Source: MGBC102946 sp022793145 (GTDB lineage Bacteria; Bacillota_I; Bacilli_A; RF39; UBA660). Taken from it: a stretch of 16,731 nt of DNA. Location: contig CANEDJ010000033.1 in the NCBI GenBank assembly GCA_947426265.1, forward strand, positions 1 through 16,731. The letters run 5' to 3'. The translations under genes were made by a program, and so were the position numbers. The notes beneath the pieces were generated by a model, which ran no database searches, was not told the DNA's origin, and saw only the letters and a program-made list of their open reading frames with translations. This document shows positions 7,910 to 15,571 of the stretch, in pieces (positions within the stretch are counted from its first letter, which is position 1; each line of letters starts with the position of its first letter).

Positions 7910-7939
7910 TTGATGTTTTATGATATGATTATTTATAAT
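7910..7939 (+). promoter_or_regulatory. Possible promoter before the pseudo-kinase gene
   Basis: TTGATG (7910-7915, 4 of 6) and TATAAT (7934-7939, perfect) are spaced by 18 nt in the 52-nt gap after the acyltransferase gene. The predicted transcript would begin at about 7946, within the AGGGAGG ribosome site at 7941-7947, so it would be nearly leaderless. Two TATGAT sequences at 7919-7929 are alternatives with poorer -35 boxes. Read-through from the lipase operon is also possible, because no terminator is visible here. Confidence 0.35.
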
Positions 7940-7953
7940 AAGGGAGGGCTTTT

Positions 7954-9771
7954 ATGACATTAGAATTTGAATTACCTTTATTCTCATTAATTTTTAGTAT
8001 TCTTTTAATTTTTACTTATTTTTCTAAGCCTACAATTGGGTTAAAAGAAAATAAATGTTTTGAAGTAATTTTAATTGCATCAGCTTTAGAAATTTTAATT
8101 GATACTTATATTCATTTTATTTGTGCCCTCAATGATTTTAGTGTCATTGTTTCTAATTATTATTCTTTATTTAATATTTTAAATAAAATTTTGGTGCTTT
8201 TATTTATTATTATTTTTTCTTCCTTATTATGTTATACATTGATTATCAGTTATGATAAAGTTAGAGAAAATCCAAGAAAAGTAGTAATAGGCTTAAACAT
8301 AGTTTTCATTATATCTTTTATTATTTTAATTTTTACAAAAATTACACTTGTTGAAGTAGGAAGTGTAACAAATGTGAAGGGAACCACTACAACTTTTGGA
8401 TATATGATGGTAGCCATTATGCTAGTGATGTCATTAATTGTCGCTTTGAAGAATATAAAAAAAATGGATAAAAGATATTTTCCTATTTTCTTTATTATTG
8501 CTCTATTAGGAATATTGTATTTAGTAACTATTGTATTACCTGGACTTATTATATATGATATTGTATTGATTTTGCTTTGTTATACAATGTATTTTACAAT
8601 TGAAAATCCCGATTTGCAAATGCTTAATGAATTTCGAAGTGCGAAAAAATATGCAGATGATTTGAATAATCAAAAGTCGGAATTTTTGTTTCAAATGACG
8701 AATGAAATCAAAGAACCAATAAGAACTATCAATAGAGTAACAAAACGAATGATGATGGAAAATGATATCACTATATTAAAACAAGATATTAATGAAATTA
8801 AATATTCATCTAGCAATTTGCTAGAATTAGTAAATAAAGTTTTAGATATTAATAGTCTAGAAACCAGAAAAGTAATGATAAGAGAAAGTGGGTATAATAC
8901 TGCAAAATTATTCGCAGAAATTAATGCTCAAACAAAATTGAAACTGAAAAGAAGCACTGTAGATTTTCGTTTCAAATATGATGATAGTACTCCAAAAGAA
9001 CTATATGGAGATGTATTACGACTTAAGCAAATTATTGTGACATTAATAGATAACGCTATTAAATATACCAAAGAAGGCTTTATAGAGTTAAGCGTTAATT
9101 TTGTAGTAAAATTTGATATATGCAGATTAATTATTACAGTAGAAGATTCTGGGATTGGAATGATGCAAGAACAAATAGAGCATCTATTTGATAAAAAAGA
9201 AAATGAAATTGCTAATATTGAAGAAAAAAATTTGAATTTAAAGTCAATAAAAACATTACTAGATTTAATAGGCGGAACAATTATCACAAAAAGTGAAAAG
9301 AATCATGGAACTAAATTTACACTTGTTTTGGATCAGAGAATAGTAAATCATAAGGAAAATAAAACCGCAGAATTGGCGAAAAAATTTGATGATTTACATG
9401 AAAAAAAAGTTAGGATTTTGCTAGTAATTGATAATCCGAGTTTAGGAAATAAATTGAAACGATTGTCAAAGCACTATTCCATGGATATTATAACAGTATT
9501 TGGTGGGCAATCCTGTTTAGAAAAGATAAGAAATAAAGAAGTATTTGATTTAATTATTATAGAAGACGAGTTAAAAAAATTATCTAGTGAGGCTACTTTA
9601 GTCAAATTGAAACAAATTGAAGGGGTTCAAACACCTGTAATTCTGCTCACTCATAAAGTAGGGATAATAGAAAAAGAAAACTATATAAAGCAAGGATTTA
9701 CAGCAGTTCATGCACTTCCAATAACAAAAGATTTTATCAAAGAAATAAATAATTATGTAGTAAAAAAGTGA
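7954..9771 (+). CDS. Membrane hybrid-histidine-kinase-like protein with degenerate catalytic sites
   Basis: A 605-residue protein with about seven N-terminal membrane helices (1-215), a HisKA-like dimerisation region (236-302), a HATPase-like domain (345-460) and a C-terminal receiver-like domain (485-603). The architecture is a hybrid sensor kinase, but its key residues are replaced. The H-box, normally SHEI, reads TNEI with Asn250 in place of the phosphoacceptor His. The G2 box, normally GLGL, reads NLNL (426-429). The N-box DNA (366-368) and G1 DSGIGM (398-403) remain, so a nucleotide might still bind. In the receiver the acidic pair is Ile492-Asp493, the phosphoacceptor Asp position is Glu537 and the conserved Lys is Leu588. 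Autophosphorylation is therefore unlikely; it may be a scaffold or nucleotide-gated membrane sensor. The ATG is at 7954 with AGGGAGG upstream. trpS starts 9 nt after its stop. No response regulator is nearby. Confidence 0.85.
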   Translation: MTLEFELPLFSLIFSILLIFTYFSKPTIGLKENKCFEVILIASALEILIDTYIHFICALNDFSVIVSNYYSLFNILNKILVLLFIIIFSSLLCYTLIISYDKVRENPRKVVIGLNIVFIISFIILIFTKITLVEVGSVTNVKGTTTTFGYMMVAIMLVMSLIVALKNIKKMDKRYFPIFFIIALLGILYLVTIVLPGLIIYDIVLILLCYTMYFTIENPDLQMLNEFRSAKKYADDLNNQKSEFLFQMTNEIKEPIRTINRVTKRMMMENDITILKQDINEIKYSSSNLLELVNKVLDINSLETRKVMIRESGYNTAKLFAEINAQTKLKLKRSTVDFRFKYDDSTPKELYGDVLRLKQIIVTLIDNAIKYTKEGFIELSVNFVVKFDICRLIITVEDSGIGMMQEQIEHLFDKKENEIANIEEKNLNLKSIKTLLDLIGGTIITKSEKNHGTKFTLVLDQRIVNHKENKTAELAKKFDDLHEKKVRILLVIDNPSLGNKLKRLSKHYSMDIITVFGGQSCLEKIRNKEVFDLIIIEDELKKLSSEATLVKLKQIEGVQTPVILLTHKVGIIEKENYIKQGFTAVHALPITKDFIKEINNYVVKK

Positions 9772-9780
9772 GGGATACAT

Positions 9781-10800
9781 ATGGATAAAAAAAATATTTT
9801 AACAGGAATCAGGCCAACAGGGAAATTGCATTTAGGGCATTACTTTGGTGCTGTTTGTAATTGGGTAAAGTTACAAGATGATTATTCTTCTTTTTTTGAA
9901 ATTGCAGATGTACAAGCACTTACTGACAATTTTGACAATCCTGATAAAGTTAGATTGAATGTAAGGGAAGTAACAATTGATTTATTGTCTCTTGGAATTG
10001 ATCCAAAGAAGTCAACAATTTTTGTACAATCAACAATTCCAGAAATTGCTGAATTGACAGTCTATTATTCTAATTTGGTAACCATGGCAAGGCTATATCG
10101 AAATCCAACTGTGAAAACAGAGATTAATCAAAAAAAAGCATTATTTGGAAATACAGGAGAAAGTGTAACCTATGGATTTGTTGGTTATCCAGTGAGTCAA
10201 GCAGCGGATATTACTGCTTTTGAAGGATCTTGTGTTCCAGTGGGTGAAGATCAATTACCTTTAATAGAACAAACAAGAGAAATTGTTCATAAATTTAATT
10301 CTATTTATGGTGAAACTTTGATATTACCAGAACCATTACTTAGTGAAAATAGAAGAATAAAAGGTTTAGATGGTAATGAAAAAATGGGAAAAAGTTTAGG
10401 AAACGCTATTTATTTGGCAGACTCAAAAGAAGAAATAGAGAAAAAAATTATGGGTGCTGTAACTGATACGAATAAAATCCGAAAAGATGATCCTGCAAAT
10501 CCAGATGTATGTATGGTTTTCTATTATCACAAATTACTTGGTAATTCTAATTTAGAAACAGTATGTGAAGAATGTAAAAGTGGGTGTCGTGGATGTGTAG
10601 CTTGTAAAAAAGAATTGGTAGAAGTGATGATGCACTTTTTAGATCCAATTAAAGAAAAACGTTATTATTATGAGAATCATCCAGAAGAAGTTGATAAAGT
10701 GCTTATTGAAGGTAGTAAATATGCAAGGACAATTGCAAAAAATACGATGAAAAAAGTGCGAAAAAATATGAAAATTGATTATTTTGAAGAGGAAATTTAG
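9781..10800 (+). CDS. trpS: Tryptophanyl-tRNA synthetase
   Basis: A 339-residue class I synthetase of the usual bacterial TrpRS length that charges tRNA-Trp in the cytoplasm. The HIGH signature appears as HLGH (17-20) within GKLHLGH, and the KMSKS loop as KMGKS (201-205). The insert near the C-terminal domain carries Cys244, Cys262, Cys265, Cys269, Cys272 and Cys275. Cys244-x20-Cys265-x6-Cys272-x2-Cys275 closely resembles the C-x22-C-x6-C-x2-C pattern reported to bind a [4Fe-4S] cluster in Thermotoga maritima TrpRS. The ATG (9781) is preceded by GAGGGAT, and the gene lies 9 nt after the pseudo-kinase gene, so the two are probably co-transcribed. No T-box leader is possible in that gap. A terminator hairpin overlaps its stop codon. 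Confidence 0.95.
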   Translation: MDKKNILTGIRPTGKLHLGHYFGAVCNWVKLQDDYSSFFEIADVQALTDNFDNPDKVRLNVREVTIDLLSLGIDPKKSTIFVQSTIPEIAELTVYYSNLVTMARLYRNPTVKTEINQKKALFGNTGESVTYGFVGYPVSQAADITAFEGSCVPVGEDQLPLIEQTREIVHKFNSIYGETLILPEPLLSENRRIKGLDGNEKMGKSLGNAIYLADSKEEIEKKIMGAVTDTNKIRKDDPANPDVCMVFYYHKLLGNSNLETVCEECKSGCRGCVACKKELVEVMMHFLDPIKEKRYYYENHPEEVDKVLIEGSKYARTIAKNTMKKVRKNMKIDYFEEEI

Positions 10801-10815
10801 TTTTCCTCTATTTTT
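10788..10815 (+). terminator. Intrinsic terminator overlapping the trpS stop
   Basis: An 8-bp perfect stem, AGAGGAAA (10788-10795) with TTTCCTCT (10802-10809), has a 6-nt loop that contains most of the TAG stop, followed by ATTTTT. It should end the transcript carrying the pseudo-kinase and trpS genes. Confidence 0.6.
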
Positions 10816-10895
10816 GTGGAAAAAAGGAGTATATTTTGTCGAATTGTGTGGGAAACTTTAAATCATATCTTGTATCATCTATTGGAGGGATTTTT

Positions 10896-12362
10896 ATGAA
10901 AGATTATTTAGACCACATATTTGATAAAGTAGATTCTACTATTAAGTTAGATGAAGAGCAAAAGAAAGTGATTGTAACAGAGGGAGATTTGCAAGTGATA
11001 GCAGGAGCAGGGAGTGGGAAAACAACAACCATGGTAGCAAAAGTAAAATATTTGATTGATATAAAAGAAGTGGATCCAAGTAAAATCTTACTAATTTCTT
11101 ATACGAATAAAGCAACAGAAGAATTGAAATCTAGAATTCAAGATGATTTTAAGTTGCCAATTTCTATTTTTACATTTCATAAACTAGGACTTGAGTTAAT
11201 CAAACAAGTTAAAAGTGTTGATATCAAAACGAATTCTTTGGATATCATAGAAAAGTTGATTCAAAATCAAAAGAAAAAAAGAAAGTTTAGGTTTTTAATT
11301 TATACGAAAAAATATCGAAAGAAGAAAGATTTTTCAAAACTAATATTATTCAGTGATACATTTATTAAAAACTATAAATTAAAAGGAGAACCGTCTATTT
11401 TTAAAATGAAAATGCCAAAATTTTGGAAGCAATTTTTTTCAGATTTAATATGTGAATATCGTAATTATATGAAAGAAAATGAGTGGATAGATTTTGAAGA
11501 TATGATTTTGGAGGCAACAAAATTAATTCAAAGTAAAAAGCTGATATTTCCTTATCAATATGTGATTGTAGATGAATATCAAGATATATCAAGAGATCGA
11601 TTTTTTTTATTGTATGCAATTAAAAAACAATATCATTCTAATATCATTGCAGTAGGAGATGATTGGCAATCGATATTTGGGTTTTCTGGTTCTGAATTGA
11701 CTCTTTTTACACATTTTAAAACTTTTTTTCCACAAGCAGAAATATTAAAAATTACAAGTACTTATCGGAATAGTCAAGAATTAATTGAAATTGCTGGAAA
11801 TTTTGTTATGAAAAATGAATTTCAAATAAAAAAGCAATTAGTTTCAAGTAAACATGTGGAAAAACCGATTCAAATATATTCTTATCAAAATAATTCTTGT
11901 GGATTATTAAAAAAAATTTTAGAAAAAATTTCTAAATTACGTGATTTCTCTACTGTTTTTTTACTAGGACGTTATCATCATGATTTTAATATAGCAGATT
12001 ATCCATTTTTGAATGATCAAAATGGTAAAATAGGATCCCCATATACAAATTTAAATATTCAGTTTTTAACGGTACATAGTGCCAAGGGATTGGGAGCAGA
12101 TGAAGTAATTTTACTCCATTGTAGTAATCATATTTATGGATTTCCAACAAAAAAGAAAACAGATTCCATTTTAAAAAATGTAGAGACGGTGGATGAATCT
12201 TATCCATATGCAGAAGAAAGGAGACTTTTTTATGTAGCGCTTACAAGAACGAAAAATCATGTTTTCATTTTATATCCCAAAAGGTATCCATCTATATTTT
12301 TGAAAGAAATAAGTTCAACATATAAACGATTCTGCAATCAGAAGGAAGATCATAGTTTGTGA
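10896..12362 (+). CDS. UvrD-family SF1 helicase, helicase IV-like core
   Basis: A 488-residue superfamily 1A DNA helicase expected to unwind DNA with ATP. Motifs in order: Q-motif Gln22, Walker A AGAGSGKTT (36-44), motif Ia SYTNKA (68-73), Walker B VDEYQD (225-230), motif III GDDWQSIFGFSG (254-265), TYRN (289-292), motif V LTVHSAKGLGADE (391-403) and motif VI EERRLFYVALTRTK (440-453). The GDDWQSI and TVHSAKG motif context is closer to E. coli helicase IV (HelD) than to UvrD or PcrA. It is much shorter than those proteins (about 680-720 residues), lacking the N-terminal domain of HelD. The ATG at 10896 is chosen because GGAGGG sits 6 nt upstream; an upstream TTG (10836) lacks a comparable site. 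It appears to be a single-gene unit, with terminators on both sides. Likely role: repair or recombination. Confidence 0.9.
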   Translation: MKDYLDHIFDKVDSTIKLDEEQKKVIVTEGDLQVIAGAGSGKTTTMVAKVKYLIDIKEVDPSKILLISYTNKATEELKSRIQDDFKLPISIFTFHKLGLELIKQVKSVDIKTNSLDIIEKLIQNQKKKRKFRFLIYTKKYRKKKDFSKLILFSDTFIKNYKLKGEPSIFKMKMPKFWKQFFSDLICEYRNYMKENEWIDFEDMILEATKLIQSKKLIFPYQYVIVDEYQDISRDRFFLLYAIKKQYHSNIIAVGDDWQSIFGFSGSELTLFTHFKTFFPQAEILKITSTYRNSQELIEIAGNFVMKNEFQIKKQLVSSKHVEKPIQIYSYQNNSCGLLKKILEKISKLRDFSTVFLLGRYHHDFNIADYPFLNDQNGKIGSPYTNLNIQFLTVHSAKGLGADEVILLHCSNHIYGFPTKKKTDSILKNVETVDESYPYAEERRLFYVALTRTKNHVFILYPKRYPSIFLKEISSTYKRFCNQKEDHSL

Positions 12363-12385
12363 ATAAGACCATTTAGCCTTATTTT
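12362..12385 (+). terminator. Weak terminator candidate after the helicase gene
   Basis: A 6-bp stem, AATAAG (12362-12367) with CTTATT (12378-12383), closes a 10-nt loop and ends in only four T residues (12382-12385). It directly follows the helicase stop codon and precedes the metal-resistance promoter. The stem is short and AT-rich, so it is a weak call. Confidence 0.3.
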
Positions 12386-12401
12386 ATAGATGCATATTTT
12401 C

Positions 12402-12430
12402 TTGACTTTTCGAATAGCATATGATAATAT
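12402..12430 (+). promoter_or_regulatory. Promoter of the arsR-type/metal ATPase operon
   Basis: TTGACT (12402-12407, 5 of 6) and TAATAT (12425-12430, 4 of 6) are separated by 17 nt. An alternative -10, GATAAT (12423-12428), would give a 15-nt spacer. The predicted start near 12437 falls inside the operator palindrome. Confidence 0.65.
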
Positions 12431-12434
12431 GAAT

Positions 12435-12454
12435 ATATGAGCAAATATTCATAT
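12435..12454 (+). promoter_or_regulatory. Likely ArsR/SmtB operator palindrome
   Basis: The inverted repeat ATATGA (12435-12440), 8-nt centre, TCATAT (12449-12454) resembles the imperfect palindromes bound by SmtB/CzrA-type repressors, with TGA and TCA cores. It covers the predicted transcription start and ends just before the AGGAGGG of the ArsR gene, so bound repressor would block both genes and metal would release it. A second, smaller palindrome (CATAT 12418-12422 with ATATG 12427-12431) overlaps the -10. Confidence 0.65.
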
Positions 12455-12465
12455 GAGGAGGGCGT

Positions 12466-12768
12466 ATGACAACCATAAATAAAACATTGTTTTTAGAATT
12501 AAGTCAGTTTTATAGAATTATAGGAGATGAAACAAGACTTCGTATATTACATTTATTAGAAATAAAAGAATTAAATGTAAGTGAAATAGCTGAGCAGTTA
12601 GAAATGACGAATTCAGCGATTTCTCATCAATTACAAGTGCTTAGATATCATGATCTGGTTAAATCTAGGAGAGAGGGAAAGGAAATTTATTATTCTCTAA
12701 AAGATGAGCATATTATGATTATAGTAAAATATGGAATGGAACATATATTAGAAAGGAAAAATTCATGA
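12466..12768 (+). CDS. ArsR/SmtB-family metal-sensing repressor
   Basis: A 100-residue winged-helix repressor. The DNA-reading helix-turn-helix spans about 37-60 (NVSEIAEQL, then SAISHQLQVLR), followed by the beta wing (about 64-78). The last helix carries Asp80, His82, His93 and Glu96. Their spacing, D-x-H-x10-H-x2-E, is that of the alpha-5 zinc site of SmtB (Asp104, His106, His117, Glu120). There is no cysteine in the protein, so the cysteine-based alpha-3N site of CadC-type Cd/Pb sensors is absent. The natural signal is therefore probably Zn(II), or possibly Co(II). The ATG at 12466 has AGGAGGG at 12456-12462. The stop overlaps the start of the downstream metal ATPase gene (ATGA), which it presumably represses through the palindrome at 12435-12454. 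Confidence 0.92.
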   Translation: MTTINKTLFLELSQFYRIIGDETRLRILHLLEIKELNVSEIAEQLEMTNSAISHQLQVLRYHDLVKSRREGKEIYYSLKDEHIMIIVKYGMEHILERKNS

Positions 12769-14597
12769 AAAAGATAAATTTTGAGGAGTATAAAATTATT
12801 GTTTCAATTTTTTTATTTATCATTGGGTTACTGATTCATCAAATATTGTGGCTATCAAATATATTTTTATTTATAAGTTATTTCATAATTGGTTATGAGG
12901 TGATTATTAATTCTTTTAAAAATATTTTAAAAGGGGAATTATTCGATGAAAGTTTTTTAATGACACTAGCAACAATCGCCGCCTTTTTTATAGGGGAGAT
13001 AATAGAAGCTGTGACTGTTATGATACTATTTCAAATAGGGGAATATTTACAAGAAAAAGCGATTTCAAAATCTAAAAATTCTATTTCTAAATTGATGGAA
13101 TTAAAGTGTGATTCAGCGCTCCTTCGAACAAAAAATGGGGACTGTTCTGTACCTTTAGAGAATGTAAAAATAGATGATATGATGATTGTGAAGCCAGGTG
13201 AAAAAATTCCCTTGGACGGTGTTGTTGTAGAAGGAAATTCTTTATTAGATACAAAAGCACTTACGGGGGAATCCGTTCCTATAGAAGTGAAGAGGGATTA
13301 TTCTGTATTAAGTGGTTCTATTAATCTTGAAGGGACTTTAGTAATTCAAGTAAAAAAGGAAATGAAAGAGTCAACAGTAACCAAAATTCTAGAGTTGATT
13401 GAAACGGTAGCAGATAAAAAAACGAAGACAGAACAGTTTATAACAAGATTTTCTAAAATTTATACACCAATTGTTGTGATTTTAGCTTTTTTGATTGCAA
13501 TTATACCAAGTTTGATCACACATGAAGCAAGTACATGGATTTATAGAGCGATTATTTTTTTAGTGTTATCTTGTCCATGTGCTCTTGTGATTTCAATTCC
13601 TTTGGGCTTCTTTTATGGAATTGGAGAATGCTCCAAAGTTGGAGTTTTGGTAAAAGGAAGTGCAGAGCTAGAAACATTGGGCAAACTGAAATCGGTTGCT
13701 TTTGATAAAACAGGGACGCTGACAGAAGGTGTATTTAAAGTTACTAAGATTGAAACTGAACTAGATCAGCAAGTTTTTATTAATTATCTTGCTTCAATAG
13801 AACAGTATTCCAATCATCCGATTGCACGATCTATTTTAGAGTTAGATCATACATTATTTGCAATTGAGGATCAAAAGGAATATGCTGGTAAAGGTATAGT
13901 TGGGTTTTTGGATGGAAAAGAAATTATGGTAGGAAACAACAAGCTTTTTTTAGAAAATAAGATAGAGATTCCGAAGGTAGATTCTATAGGAACTGTGTTA
14001 TTTATGTCTCTTGATAAAAAATATATTGGGCATATTATAATTTCTGATGTTATAAAAAAAGATGCCAAAGAAAGTATTCAATTGCTAAAAAAGTTGGGGG
14101 TTTCTTATTTAGCAATCGTTTCAGGAGATCAACAAAAAATAGTTTCATCAGTTCGCAAAATTTTAGAACTAAATGAGGAGTATGCAGAATTGCTTCCAAC
14201 AGAAAAAGTAAAAATTGTAGAAGAATTAATAGCGAAACAAAAAGGCCCATTTGGATTTGTTGGTGATGGGATGAATGATGCTCCCGTTTTAGCGCTTACA
14301 GATTTAGGAATTTCCATGGGAGGAATAGGAAGTGACGCTGCAATTGAGGCAAGTGATATTGTGGTCATGAATGATGATTTAAAAACGATTCCATTATCGA
14401 TAGCAATAGCAAGAAAATCTCTTCAAATTATAAAGTTTAATATTGTTATGGCGATAGTTGTGAAGTTGTTGGTTTTGTTGTTTGGAGTTTTGGGAATCTC
14501 TTCTATTTGGTTTGCTATATTTGCAGATGTTGGTGTAACAATATTAGCAATATTAAATTCATTTCGAATTTCTAAAAGCAAAACAAGTATCATTTAA
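12765..14597 (+). CDS. P1B-2-type Zn/Cd/Pb efflux ATPase (ZntA/CadA-like)
   Basis: A 610-residue heavy-metal P-type ATPase that exports divalent soft metals. Visible: membrane metal site SCPC with Cys270 and Cys272, actuator TGES (167-170), phosphorylation motif DKTGT with Asp314, P1B signature HP (His351-Pro352), GDGMNDAP (500-507), Lys567 in M7 and Asp588 in M8 (FADVGVT). The CPC motif with the M7 Lys and M8 Asp matches the Zn/Cd/Pb subgroup rather than the copper subgroup. The usual N-terminal GMTCxxC metal-binding domain is absent: the protein begins almost at the first membrane helix and is 100 or more residues shorter than E. coli ZntA. The ATG overlaps the repressor stop by 4 nt, implying coupled translation. 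Metal-induced expression through the upstream operator is expected. Confidence 0.93.
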   Translation: MKKINFEEYKIIVSIFLFIIGLLIHQILWLSNIFLFISYFIIGYEVIINSFKNILKGELFDESFLMTLATIAAFFIGEIIEAVTVMILFQIGEYLQEKAISKSKNSISKLMELKCDSALLRTKNGDCSVPLENVKIDDMMIVKPGEKIPLDGVVVEGNSLLDTKALTGESVPIEVKRDYSVLSGSINLEGTLVIQVKKEMKESTVTKILELIETVADKKTKTEQFITRFSKIYTPIVVILAFLIAIIPSLITHEASTWIYRAIIFLVLSCPCALVISIPLGFFYGIGECSKVGVLVKGSAELETLGKLKSVAFDKTGTLTEGVFKVTKIETELDQQVFINYLASIEQYSNHPIARSILELDHTLFAIEDQKEYAGKGIVGFLDGKEIMVGNNKLFLENKIEIPKVDSIGTVLFMSLDKKYIGHIIISDVIKKDAKESIQLLKKLGVSYLAIVSGDQQKIVSSVRKILELNEEYAELLPTEKVKIVEELIAKQKGPFGFVGDGMNDAPVLALTDLGISMGGIGSDAAIEASDIVVMNDDLKTIPLSIAIARKSLQIIKFNIVMAIVVKLLVLLFGVLGISSIWFAIFADVGVTILAILNSFRISKSKTSII

Positions 14598-14657
14598 TAC
14601 TTTATTTTTCAAAGTGGAAATAAAATATATATTTTCTATTAACTAAGAACTTAAAAG

Positions 14658-14685
14658 AAATAAGAATATATATCTTATTTTTTTT
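14658..14685 (+). terminator. AT-rich terminator after the metal ATPase gene
   Basis: An 8-bp stem, AAATAAGA (14658-14665) with TCTTATTT (14673-14680), has a 7-nt ATATATA loop and an eight-T run (14678-14685). It contains only one G-C pair, so it is weaker than the others here. The position between the metal operon and the DUF368 gene fits. Confidence 0.45.
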
Positions 14686-14708
14686 ATACACTGTAGTGAG
14701 GGATATAT

Positions 14709-15539
14709 ATGAACTATTTAAAATTAATTTTCAAAGGATTTATTGTAGGATTAGGTAAAATTATACCAGGGGTAAGTGGAGGAATGTTGGCTATTTTATT
14801 AGGTGTATATGAAGAAAGTGTGCAAGCAATTGCTCATTTCTTTAGAGATACAAAAAAAAATATTCTTTTTTTAGGAGTACTTGGAATAGGAGCATCGCTT
14901 GCAATTGTGTTTATGAGTGGAGTGATTGATTTTTCTCTAGAAAATTATTATCTTCCAACAATGTTACTTTTTATTGGATTAATGCTTGGTGGAAGTAGAT
15001 CCTTAAAAAGAGAGATTGAGGGGACAAACTGTAAAGATTATGTATTTCAATTAGTAGTTCCTTTTTTATTTATGATATCGATTCAATTTTTTCAGAATGG
15101 AACTTTTTTAATAAATGAGAATTATAGTTACTTTTTAATTTTCTTATTTGGAATAATAGATGCCATTACGATGGTAGTTCCTGGTATCAGTGGAACTGCA
15201 ATATTAATGTTACTTGGATTTTATCCTCTTTTATTAGAAACGTTTAGTCATCTGTTAGATCCATCTTATTTATCAAATACATTACAAATTATGTTGCCTT
15301 TTGGATTAGGAATATTAATTGGAGTACTAATTACTGTGAAAATTGTTTCTTTTTTATTAGAAAGACACTCCGTTTCTTTTCATTATGTTATTATTTCCTT
15401 TTTCTTTTCGTCTATTTTGCTTTTATTTTTACAAACATTTAAAAATAATTATACAATGGGAACTGTTATTGTGAGTTTTTTATTTTTAATATTAGGTTAT
15501 TTTATTTCTAAATTTCTGGATTCGCATTATAATTTATAA
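14709..15539 (+). CDS. DUF368 membrane protein, probable undecaprenyl-phosphate translocase (PopT-like)
   Basis: A 276-residue polytopic membrane protein of the DUF368 family. Members (PopT) have been shown in other bacteria to return undecaprenyl phosphate, the lipid carrier for cell-wall building, to the inner leaflet. The two diagnostic repeats are visible: PGVSGG (20-25) and PGISGT (158-163), each inside a hydrophobic hairpin. That duplicated arrangement resembles re-entrant loops. About eight other hydrophobic stretches fill the chain, and the length is typical of the family. The ATG at 14709 is preceded by GTGAGGGAT. The PgeF-type gene follows at about 32 nt, so both may be one envelope-related unit. 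Assignment to the family is firm; substrate and direction rest on homologues. Confidence 0.9.
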   Translation: MNYLKLIFKGFIVGLGKIIPGVSGGMLAILLGVYEESVQAIAHFFRDTKKNILFLGVLGIGASLAIVFMSGVIDFSLENYYLPTMLLFIGLMLGGSRSLKREIEGTNCKDYVFQLVVPFLFMISIQFFQNGTFLINENYSYFLIFLFGIIDAITMVVPGISGTAILMLLGFYPLLLETFSHLLDPSYLSNTLQIMLPFGLGILIGVLITVKIVSFLLERHSVSFHYVIISFFFSSILLLFLQTFKNNYTMGTVIVSFLFLILGYFISKFLDSHYNL

Positions 15540-15571
15540 GATTTATGTTATACTATAAAATGGTGATTAAA

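Noticed and set aside
9772..9780. T-box or tryptophan-responsive leader for trpS
   Set aside because: Only 9 nt separate trpS from the preceding gene, and no leader-like structure is seen before the pseudo-kinase gene either.
10836..10895. Upstream TTG start for the helicase
   Set aside because: The ATG at 10896 has GGAGGG at ideal spacing and begins just ahead of the conserved Q-motif.
14598..14708. Possible riboswitch in the 111-nt gap before the DUF368 gene
   Set aside because: Only an AT-rich hairpin with a T run was found; no conserved riboswitch core motif was recognised.
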